A stretch of 39,255 bases of DNA from Elusimicrobiota bacterium. Lineage in GTDB: Bacteria > Elusimicrobiota > Elusimicrobia > F11. A program made the position numbers and the translations under genes. Below are positions 1 through 10,400 of the stretch, piece by piece. The first letter of the stretch is position 1. Each line of letters starts with the position of its first letter. Below the pieces are notes generated by a model that ran no database searches, had not been told where the DNA came from, and worked only from the letters and a program-made list of their open reading frames with translations. The stretch spans positions 1-39,255 of the forward strand of contig JAJVIP010000002.1 in assembly GCA_022072025.1 (NCBI GenBank). The letters are read 5' to 3'.

Positions 1-121
1 TGAAAGCCAATGCTTGAAGTGTCCATGGTAAGCCGTATGATCGGAAAGGTCACGTACGGTTTGATAGGGGGACTCAGGAAACCGGCGCTATATTATATGG
101 CCACCGGCGCCTGAGTTCTAC
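1..121 (+). ncRNA. Group II intron 3' end (domains V and VI), partial
   Basis: Bases 31-61 fold as a domain V hairpin. AGCCGTA (31-37) pairs with TACGGTT (55-61). A two-base CG bulge (53-54) is followed by the upper stem TGATC (38-42)/GGTCA (48-52) around a purine loop. The AGC at 31-33 matches the catalytic triad. A second hairpin, GACTCAGG (71-78) with CCTGAGTT (110-117), fits domain VI, and the intron would end at about 121 (TTCTAC). The order and the sequence just after domain V are typical of bacterial group II introns. The maturase and 5' part lie outside the window. The branch-point adenosine is not obvious, so the exact 3' splice site is inferred. Confidence 0.8.
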
Positions 122-123
122 CA

Positions 124-1305
124 ATGATTAAACGGCACTTTTCCATGGCTTTGGCTAAAAAGCTTAAGAATTTTAGCGTGGTGACCGTGTTGGGACCCCG
201 GCAATGCGGGAAAACAACATTTGTTCGCCATAGCCTTTCCGATTGGGACTATTTTGACCTGGAAAAAACCTCCGATCGCGTTCCTTTTGAGCAGGACGCT
301 GAGGCTCGATTGGCTCAATTTCCCTCAAAGCTGATTCTCGACGAAGCTCAGAGGTTTCCGGAAATTTTTCCTCTTCTAAGAGGAATGGTTGACGAAGATC
401 CCCGAAAAAAAGGGCGATTTGTTCTCTTGGGTTCGGCTTCACCCTCTCTTGTCCGGCATATTTCAGAAAGTTTGGCCGGACGAACCGCTTTTTTGGATAT
501 GACCCCTTTCTGTTGGGACGAAATTAAAGGGCAATCCGAAGTTGGGGATCCAAAGGATCTTTGGTTGAAGGGTGGATTTCCAGATGCGTTTCTGCAGAAG
601 AAAAACGATATTAGATGGGAATGGTTTGAAGCCTATGTGAGAACTTTTGTGGAGAGGGACCTGCCTTCTTTGGGTATCGATATCTCAATTTCACAAATGC
701 ATAAGCTTTGGGCCATGCTGGCTCATTTCAATGGGGGGATTTGGAATGCTTCTCAATTGGCCTCATCGCTCGGGGTCAGTTATCACTTGGTGAATCGGTA
801 CACGGATATTCTTGAACAAACATTTCTGATTAGAAAGTTGGTCCCATTTTTCGCGAATTTGAGGAAGCGGATTGTTAAAAGCCCGAAGGTTTATTTCAGG
901 GATACGGGCTTGCTTCATTTTTTTCTCGGAATCCGGGATAAAAAAACATTGGATGTCCATCCCGGTCGCGGAGCCAGTTGGGAATCATTTGTGATTGAAC
1001 ATGTGATTGCTGGGTACCAGTTACAGGCATCGGGATCTCGTCCTTATTATTGGAGAACGGCGACCGGTTCAGAGGTTGACTTGCTGATTGAACATGAAGG
1101 TCGTCTCATACCTTTTGAAATAAAGCTTCATTCTGCTCCTGTGGAAAATGATGCGCGAGGATTGATTTCTTGCATGAATGATCTTGGGTTGAAACGAGGC
1201 TATGTCCTATGTCCTGCTCAAAATCGCTATTCAATCGGAAAAGGAATCGAAGTTCTTCCGGTTGAAGATTTTATTTCTAATCCCAAAATGTTGGTTTCCC
1301 TTTAA
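124..1305 (+). CDS. AAA_14/DUF4143-type ATPase
   Basis: A 393-residue protein with the usual three parts of this family. The N-terminal P-loop ATPase has Walker A GPRQCGKTT (residues 24-32), Walker B LILDEAQ (70-76) and a GSAS sensor-like motif. A middle winged-helix-like DUF4143 region begins near TFVERDLPSLGI. The C-terminal PD-(D/E)XK-like fold has GSEVD (315-319) and FEIK (331-334). The length is normal and the N-terminus looks complete. The start is the ATG at 124, because an in-frame TGA lies at 112 and no Shine-Dalgarno is visible. The gene begins three bases after the putative intron end, so the intron sits in its 5' untranslated region. These proteins are widespread and often solitary; their substrate is unknown. 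It is convergent with giant gene 1, and a relative lies at 33505-34653. Confidence 0.9.
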   Translation: MIKRHFSMALAKKLKNFSVVTVLGPRQCGKTTFVRHSLSDWDYFDLEKTSDRVPFEQDAEARLAQFPSKLILDEAQRFPEIFPLLRGMVDEDPRKKGRFVLLGSASPSLVRHISESLAGRTAFLDMTPFCWDEIKGQSEVGDPKDLWLKGGFPDAFLQKKNDIRWEWFEAYVRTFVERDLPSLGIDISISQMHKLWAMLAHFNGGIWNASQLASSLGVSYHLVNRYTDILEQTFLIRKLVPFFANLRKRIVKSPKVYFRDTGLLHFFLGIRDKKTLDVHPGRGASWESFVIEHVIAGYQLQASGSRPYYWRTATGSEVDLLIEHEGRLIPFEIKLHSAPVENDARGLISCMNDLGLKRGYVLCPAQNRYSIGKGIEVLPVEDFISNPKMLVSL

Positions 1306-1351
1306 TCCCGGATTTTTCATTGAGACTGCCTTTTCGGCGAACTCTGTTGGG

Positions 1352-1440
1352 GACAGTTGCGAAATGGACAAATTCGTACCTAAAGGCGTGAAACGTGCAC
1401 AAAACGCTGTCGCCCCGGTATGTTTTTGGCCGGGGCGACG
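1352..1440. repeat. Dispersed palindromic repeat, copy 1 (one end only)
   Basis: This copy matches, in inverse orientation, the right half of the element at 18094-18324, sharing GACAGTTGCGAAATGGACAA and the following GTACCTAAAGG. It ends in a perfect hairpin, GTCGCCCCGG (1409-1418) with CCGGGGCGAC (1430-1439). It lies between the convergent stop codons of the ATPase and giant gene 1. Read on the minus strand, the hairpin is followed by AGCGTTTT, so it could act as a weak terminator for giant gene 1. Confidence 0.85.
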
Positions 1441-1486
1441 AAAAAATACGTTGCCGGGCTTATGAAGTGGTGAACTTAAGAGGCGG

Positions 1487-4400
1487 TCAGGCCTGTCTTT
1501 TCCTCTGGGAAATTTCTCTCAATTCTCGCCAAATTTCGCGCGAATGAATGGCGCCGGGCCTGCCCTTCTTCTTCTCGGACCTTTTCACTGGTAAACCCCC
1601 ATCCGCCTTGGACCCAAAGTGCTCCAAGCCCAAGGAAGAAGGTGAGTCCGCTAATATCTTGGATACGCTTTGAGCGGGGGTGGTCACGTTGCGGGAGGGC
1701 GGGTTCACACCGCTCCTCCACCAATCCGATCCGATGGTCAAAACGTTCAAGATGGGCCCGTTTCGTCGCCGCAGGGACTCGGCTTCAAGATATTCCTTTA
1801 GTTTTGCGGCCACCCTCTCAGGCGGGACAATGCGGGGCCTGGCATCGCGGAAAATTTCCTGAACCGTTGACACACCCGCGACCGAGAGACCAATGACCAG
1901 AAGATCGTAAACCAGGTGAAAGGCAAGGGCGAGTTCCGGGCGACCCATGTGAGCGGCCAGGGCGTAGAGGGAGAGGAGAACCAAATATCCCCCCAACGTG
2001 GCCAGGATGGGCGGCCCGCGGATTTCAGGTTTCTTCAGCAAGTGATTGAACCCCAGCAACAGCCCATGGAAAGTGATCCCCACGAAGGCCACGAGCAGAA
2101 ATTCCTGACCGACCCCCGAGGCCAAGGAGCCGAGCAGGATGGGATATTCCCAGGTTCGAACCCCATAAAAACCCACCATCGCGGCCAAGGCGTGAGACAC
2201 CCCCGAAAGTAATCGACGGAGTCGAGGATTATGAGGGGCGAGCTTCCCGATGATTCCATTGAATATCGGCACCAAGAGCAAATACCCGATTGCGGCTGGG
2301 GCGGGGGGAAGTGATTGTTGGAGTTTCTTAAGTCTGTCGATGAAGCCACTTAAAGGAACCCATACTCCGACATCGGTGGACCTGGCTATTTCTTCGTTGA
2401 TGGTGGCTTCAGGTCGGACGGATAATTCGTACTCCATTTCATGGAGGGCGCGTCCAAGAACCACGAAGTCAACCCAGGCCCAAACGAGATTTCGATTCCA
2501 ATTCGGCATGAGGATAGAGGTGTGACGTTTCTCTTCCATAAAGTGTATGTACTCTTCAACCACCATTTCTTCTAAAGCACGTTCAACATCGGTGGCGATC
2601 TTCAGCAGAGGGCCCCATTTTTTGGAATCCTCAGTTGAACGCATTTCTCCATGAAAAACGTCAAAAATTTCTCGGGAATTAAGACCTGTTACTGTGTGAA
2701 GGACGGCGAACTTGATGTAACCAAAAGCACGGATAAGCCCTCCCAAATCGAGCAGAGCGAGGGTGCGTTGTCGTTTCTCTTCCGGCGCCATTTTGGGTGA
2801 CCCGCCAAGATCAAGGAGAAACAGGTCATACTTTCGATCGAAAACAATCTGATCCAACTGCATATCACCATGGGTTCGGCTTAATTGCACTGGAACCAAC
2901 TTGGGGAGAACTTGACTGGTCAATTCCTCGGCGAGCCGTCCCCAAACGGCCATGAAATCAGTGAATTCCTTGATTATGGGTCCAGAAAGTGTCTCTGTGA
3001 CCGCAGTGAGTGTTCGAAACGGTCCTTGCACGATGGATTCTTGTAACTGTTGAGGATCCTCTAAAAGAATGGAACCAAAGCCAGGGGCTGGGTTTTGAGC
3101 CAAAGCCACATGAAATTCAGCGATTAACTTCGCCATTTTCTTCGCAAGTTCTCGATGGGTTTCATGGGGGGCATATTGTTGGCTCAGGAAGATTTCAACT
3201 GGATTCATCTCCGCCGCGGAATTTTTCGAACCCATTTCCTTTATAAATTCCGAAATTCCGAACCAAAAGTTATAACCAGCCGTTGTTTGGTAGCTTTTTA
3301 AATTCTCAGGGCCGTTGATTTGATCCATCACAATTAACAGTGGAATTGACTCACCAGTACCGCTTCTTTGGTAATGGGCCGTTCCATAGAGACCTGGAAC
3401 ACCAGGGAAGGTTGAAAGCGCTTTGTACATTTCCGGCTCGACATCTCCCGTTCCTTGGCGAAGTGTTTTTATGACGATATTTATTCCCCTTAGGATCGCC
3501 GATGTTAAAGAGTTGGAGGTTTTCTTTTCTGATCCTGCCAGTAAATCTTTGGGGCCTTCAAGGAGACCGGCGAGTTGTTCCTTGCGAGTGGGGATTGGGT
3601 CAAATCGAATGGAACCATTTTGCCCATGTATCACGGCTTGGTTGCGGAGTCGTCGAAAGACCGCTTGCAGGTAGCTCAAAGAGTGTTCAGCCGTTTGATG
3701 CGTTGATGAATTGGGAAGTTCAGAGTCAGACCTGGCGGGTAAAATAATTTCCGGAACAAAATACAAGTTGTCTCGCTTACCCCCGTTTCGGATTGTCTGA
3801 ACGTTGTAAAGGGAAGCAAAAATACGACAGCCCGCCGCTCCATCGGTAAGCTCAAAAGTGTCCACCAGCGTAATATCCGCAATGGGTTCTCCTTTCTGAA
3901 GAAACCAACGTTGTTCCTGCCACCATTTTTCTGTCTTCAAGGGTGAATGAGCGGTTAATTCTTCATACGGCTCTCTGACGGGACCTCGTCCATGGTGGGG
4001 CGAGACAGGGTTGGCGTTGGTTCCCGTGCGCAGTCCGACAAGAAAACCGGAATCGGTTTTAACCTGACCATCCACCTGGATCCGAAAAGGATTGGTTCCC
4101 AATACGCTCGACTCAACATCAATTTCAATCTGGTACACAGAAACGTCTTTGGGGAGTGTTGTTGAGACATCCAGCTTTCGCATCGGGAATCGGCGCCCGT
4201 CATCAAAAACCACCTCCACGGTTTGAATTGGTTTTTGGAGGGGACTTTTGACTGTGGCGCTTACAATAAATTGTTCGCCTTCATAGGCCATTTGTTTGGA
4301 TCCCGGTCCCATATGGGGAATCGTATGTAGAACGTGAGAGTGATCCGGGCTTAAATGGTCGGTTTGTTTTTTGAATGAATTCCGGTGACGGCTCTGGGCT

Positions 4401-7400
4401 ACACGTCGCATCAAAGTTACAACGCGATAGGCCAAGGACTGATCATCGGTGGTCCTGTCGGCCGCTTCCAGTAAATCCTCAATGGTGAACGGGTCTCGAA
4501 CCGTCCAAAATGTTTCGCTGTTCGGCGTGGTTCCGTCCCCTGAAAACCAAGCTTTGCCGGGCATGTTGTAAATTCCCTCGTCACCTCGCCCCGCCCAATC
4601 GGACATCGTGATAACGACGCTCCCCGCACGGGATTGCGCCTCTGCCACCAGCACCGCTTCATGCAGTTCCGGCGTTAATGTATCAAGAGAGATATTTGCT
4701 TCCTGGGAGAGATAACCATGCTCTTTTAACCAATTCACCACGACTTGTTTTTGGTCCGGTGATTTAAGGTAATACTTGGTTCGGCCCCAGGCTCCCTTTC
4801 CGGTCCACCACTCAGCCAAGGGAATGGTATCTCCGGTGCCAAATTGAGCCTCATCCTGACCGTCAAGATTTTCGATCCAATAAGCATTGTTGTCACCTGT
4901 GAAATACTGAAAACCGTAGAAGCCCGGTTTGAACTGTGAAACACCCAATTCTTTATTGGCCCGCGCCACCTCGGGGGGAACCACCCCCAGATTTTCCAAT
5001 ACCAATGTTTTTCCCTGTCGCTGAGCTTCCGCCATAAACGCCGCGATAATCTCTTCACCATAACTGGGATTGTAGAAGCCCAGTTGAATGGTATCGGTGG
5101 GCGCAAGGAATAATTTCTTGTCTCCAGATAGCAGTTTGTGCAGGTAATCCACGTTTCCATGTTCGTTGGGACTGAGGAGGGCATAAAGGAGTGTTTGTTG
5201 GTATTCGTCGGAGTATTGTTCGTACCAACCCGTTTTTTCACGTTCTAACTTTTCTTCATCGGATTTTTTTCGCATGGCCAGAACCACGTTGCCTGAACGG
5301 AGATTTCCCGATGCTTCGAAAACAGAGTCGTATTTGGTCGAGTCGTTGTTTTTGAAATGACGTTTCATGGCGTCCAATATTGCCGTGTAAATTTTCTGCC
5401 GGGCTTGTGAAATATCCTGAATATTATTTTGGATGTTCTCTATTTCCTCCCAAACTCCCAATTGCTGCAAGGTGGGGCCATTTTCAGAGAGGTAATACTG
5501 CCGGTAAAATCCCAGCGAGTGATCGATGCGCAACCGATTTCCAAATTGAAGATAAAATGTCAGTCGGTCCAACAGTAATTTTTTGGCCAAAGTTTTTTGG
5601 GTATCCAGCACATAGAATTGCCAATGCTGGGGGATATCGATCCGGTGTGGGGGGGCCCCTTGGCGATAGGGTGTGGAGAGGGTTTCGCGGTCAATGATGA
5701 ACGCGTCCATATTGGCCCACACATCCGCCCTCCCAAACGCAATGGGTTGGTCCAGGGCCAAATCCACAGTGTCCTCTCCTTCTTGCGACAACACATGGCA
5801 GGCTGACAACTGTTCTGTGGCGATCCATTGCACAAAAAATCCCTGGAGAACTTTTTCCCTATGATTGAACAGGCTCAATCTCACGGCTTGAGGGTCATGA
5901 CAGGCGATATCTCTGGGCCAAGCTGACGCGCGAATGTCATCGGATTGATATTCCTCAGCCAGAATTGAGAAATGGACGTGATCGGTAAGAAAGTTCCGTT
6001 TCTGCCGCAAATAGGATTTAAATTTCCTGGCGTTTTCGGTGCCCGAATTCATATCGAGTTCACCCTCACCGGAGATGTAGGTCAAAAGAGCCTCTTTCTC
6101 TTGTGGTAAATCGCACTCCATAAATTCTTCAAATGCAGATTGAAGAATGGGATCTTTGAGCCGCCGAACGGCGTCTGGACGGCTTCGCTGATTCCGGCTT
6201 AACTCGAAGAATATTGGTTCAGCGTCCGCCATGAGTTTCAGAGTCTTTTCATAAGTTTTATGTTGATAAGTCGAATTCATTCCAAGTTGTGAGCGAAGGG
6301 TTTCAAGGCCGATGTATACGGAATCAATGAGAAAAGAACTTTGGAAGGAATAGGGGCAATTGTTTGAGGTGGAGCGGGTCAGGGGCAGCAGTTGAAGTAT
6401 CTTCAGGTTCATTTTTTTTGCGAACTGGATAACTTTGGGAAGAACGTCAAAATCCCCCATTCCCGGATCCTTGTTGCGGGTGCGCCATGCCGAAACCGGA
6501 TTAAAAATGCCAAGGGCCAAATCTCCGATAAAAGCATGTGACACAAATCGGGGGTCATCGAGCGGGCCTGATTTGAACGGATCCATCCATGCCAGAGGTC
6601 TACCAGTCCAAGGAGCCAAGAGGTTGTTGTAGACAACACCATGAAAAAGTCCGGTGGCCAAGGTGGCCGCAATCATATTGAGCCCGCTGGTGGAAGGAGA
6701 CCAAAAAGCGGTGAGATATAAAATCATCAAATGGAGACCTTGGAACAATATCCCAATCTCTGTTATGGCGCGTTGGAAAGAGATCCCGCTTGGTCGAGGC
6801 GCTGTCCGTTTGAGTTGTCCATCCGGGGTGAGATAGCGAGGGGTGACATGTCCTTTGCGGAACAAAAGGAAACTTCCAATGGACCCCATGATCCATCCCA
6901 ATTCTTGGGGCAAATACAGCAATTGAAACAGGAAACCCAGCCCACTGACAAGAATCAACGAAGATGGAATTTCCTCCGTACCCCTCAGGGCCGCGCGAAA
7001 TCTTGCGGCGGAAGTCCAGGTCGCGGGGAAGGTTCGGACCGCGTCCAAGGCGAGGTGGGGAACGTAAACCAGAAGGATAAGAGTAAGATCAGTCAACGGG
7101 GGAGGGAGGAGGGGGATGACCAATGAAATCAGGTAGAGCGAGCCCAGCAACAAAGTCGAGAGGGCGTGGTTTCGGTTCCACAAAGGGGGCCACGCCAAAG
7201 CTTCCCCTTGGCTGGTTTCCCCTCGAATGCGGTGCGCGTTGTACTCGGCCAAGAGGTAATCACTGAAGAAAAACACCGCCAGGAAAAGCGCTTTGCCGAT
7301 TGTTGTGTCGGCGTAATAATTCATGCCGATGAGGAGCAGCGTGGTCTCGATGGGCGCCCAGACCAAACCCACCCAATCAAGGGTCCGGTTCAACTTTTTC

Positions 7401-10400
7401 CATTGGGGCAATTTTTTCTCCCCAATCATGAGGAGGGCCAAGAAAAAGAAGGTGTGGCGAAGAAATGAATGGGGCGCTGCGGAGGTCTCTGAGTCCTCCT
7501 TGTAACCGGAACCGGATTCGCCTTTCTCTGGGAATGGAAATTCACTCGTTTGATTATTCGTCGAGGTTCCAAGGCGTAATATTGCCTCGTTCCGAACATC
7601 GCCCCTCCCCTCGGTTCCGTTTCTCGAAGGGCCCCTGGGACCTCCAAGGAAATACAGACCCATGACCAGAAGGTCGAAAATTATATGGCCATAAAGGCCC
7701 CAGGTGGGAACGTTCAGGGAGGAGGTGAGAGCGTAGAAGGCGAGTAAGAGAATATAACCAGCGAGTGTTTTGCCCCAAGGCGGGCCGCGGTTTTCGAGGG
7801 GTTTGGAGAGATGATGAAGTCCGATCAAACTGAAATGAAGGATCAAGCCGATGAAGGCGGCCGCAAAAAAATTATCCCCGATGCCATGGATCAATGAATC
7901 CATAATGAATCTGGATTCATAAACCCAAACAACATACAACCCCACGCCCGCCGCCACCCACTGAGACAATCCCGCCACCCATCGTTTCGCTCGTTCTGAA
8001 AGAGAAGGTTCAAACAGAACCAGGAAACCATCGACAATCCACATCATTCCCAAATAACCAAGGGCTCCAGGGGCGGGGTGAGAGTGCGGGGACTTATGTT
8101 TCCCTTTCACACTCATGTTTTTATACGCATGGAACCCCCACAACGTGACTCTCTGGCGGACCTGCCCGTCGGGGAGTGTGTCATTTTTATCGATTGTAAG
8201 ATGTTCACCTTCTGATAAAAATTGATTGGAACCCTTTGAGAGGTAGGGAGCATGGACTTGGCTCGCTGGGAAAACCCCCCCTCTGGTTTTCTCTAGCAAT
8301 TTAAATGTGTAGCCCCGTTCCTTAAGTAATTTTTTTGCTATTTCCAAAAAATTCTGCCGGGCCACCCTGATCAATTGAGAAGTCCCTGCTCGGCGATCGT
8401 CGTCAGATAAACTATTGGAATTTAAATTGAGTGACTCCATGATTTGTTGAAGATCGGGTCCAAACCACTGGAAAAATGGGAACACAGATGAGAAATGGAC
8501 AATATGAATTTTCCCTTCCTTGGTTGGTTTCCATAATCTTTCCAGACCGTCAAAAATTTTCTTTAGAACTTCCTCATTTAATGCATAGGAAAGCGCGTTG
8601 AGACCGGTCACAGCGGAATAAGTGTGAGAGGGGAGTGTCTCGAAATTTTCCCAATCGCCCTGAATGACCTTGATTTGTGGAAACCTTATTTTAAGCTCCT
8701 TTACAAAACCTGGCATGTATTCAAAGGCCGTTATTCGAGCGGAGGAGGCCAGGTCAAGGGCTTCCAGATGATGCCCAAGACCAGTGCCAAGGTCCAAAAC
8801 CTGATCGGTTGGTGAAAGGCTTTTATTAATCCGTTTCCAAAATTCATCTTTAAAGAATTGAAGATAAATGTCTTTTTGCAAGGAGAATACTTGAACCAAT
8901 TTCTCCATAAGGTAAGGAGAGTAACCCTTAAGGAGCTGGCTCAAAATTTTCCCATCACTCGGGGGGCCGATCTGAAAATCTTGCACCCATGCGCCTTCCT
9001 CGTTGGTGTAGGGCGGCCCAACTTTATGGCCCAATCCTTTTTCCGTCAAAATTTGTTTCGAATCCCCAATAGTGGGTTCAGTATTTTTTTTCCATAACAC
9101 AATCTGATTTCGATTTTTCCAAATGAACTCAAATAATTTTTTAATTATTGGTTGGGTTTGATAGGGCAATGCCTTCTTATCGCATTTCGTTTTCAATTGA
9201 TTGGCTAACTTTTCGAGTTCTTCCCGGTTTTTTTTAGCAGCCTCCACCATTTGGTTCAATAGAGGTTTGTTCAATAGTCCCGTGACAGAAGGAGGAAATT
9301 CCGGAGCAAATTTCTCAAAGATTTCTTCAACAGGTATGGGGGAATTTTTCTTGAGACCGGATTTCGTTGCAGCTTTTTTTGTTGGATTAGGACCCGCCGA
9401 GGGGATATTGGACTTGCGTTTGTGCGCCGCTGACATCTGCAACCACCGCCACCCCCATTTCTGGGTTAAGAACCGATAAATCCGCGTATCCCGATATTCC
9501 CGGGTGTGCCGTTTCAGGGTTGGCAAAAACAGATTGTTGCCGGCGTGGAGCAGGAAGGAGAGGGTGAAGGCAACAAGGGGGAGGATCCAGGGACTCATGT
9601 CGGATGAACCGGTGAGTAAATAAATTGAATAGGGGAGCGAAAAGAAAAGGGAGGCGAGGAGGCGGTTCCACAGGCGGGCCTGCCAAAAGTGGCGGCGAAG
9701 CTTTGTGATCCTCTCGGGACTTCCGCGTGAACTCCTCACATCGGTGAAGTAATGGGGGAGCGCGTGAACAAAGGCATAGGCCAGCGCGCCCGTGATCCCT
9801 CCAACCTGAATGGCCCCCCACCGGAACCCTTCTTCTATAAAAGGCATCACCCCGCCATAGATCAGCTTCCCACCCCGTTTTCCTATCCAGGATTGAGGAT
9901 TCGTGGCCTCTAGAGTCTCTTGAGAACCGGAGTTCTTATTATTGAATGCAGTCTGGAGGAGACGGAGACTCCGGACCACTTCCTGACTCTGCGCATCAGA
10001 GGAATAAATTTTATCGAGAAATTCTTGATGTTGTTTTGGGTTACTTAAGAGAATAATTTCCAATGGAGTCTTTGATACGTCATCGGAGTTCACCTCAGGC
10101 AAAGTTATAAAAGTGCGAATAAAAAAACTCGATGCCTTTGCAGCCCAAGATTTATTGATCCCTTGTTTTATTGTTTCTATTTCATTGTTTTCTGTCGGCA
10201 GTTCCAATATGTTGGGCGATAGCCCTCCCCCCAATTCCCAAAATTCTCTTAATATTTTCTTAAAACATGATTCCAATATTTTTCTGTTGTTCTCCTGGTT
10301 TATAAAGGCAACAAATGTACGATGAAGAGTGTCGATTTCCAATCGGGTTTTATCTATTAACGTTGTAGGGTTGGGGGCAGCAATCGAATCGGGCTCGACC

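Noticed and set aside
1476-1724. Short frames antisense to the giant genes, including 1476-1724
   Set aside because: They lie across long conserved coding sequence, lack recognisable motifs, and are expected by chance in a GC-moderate genome.
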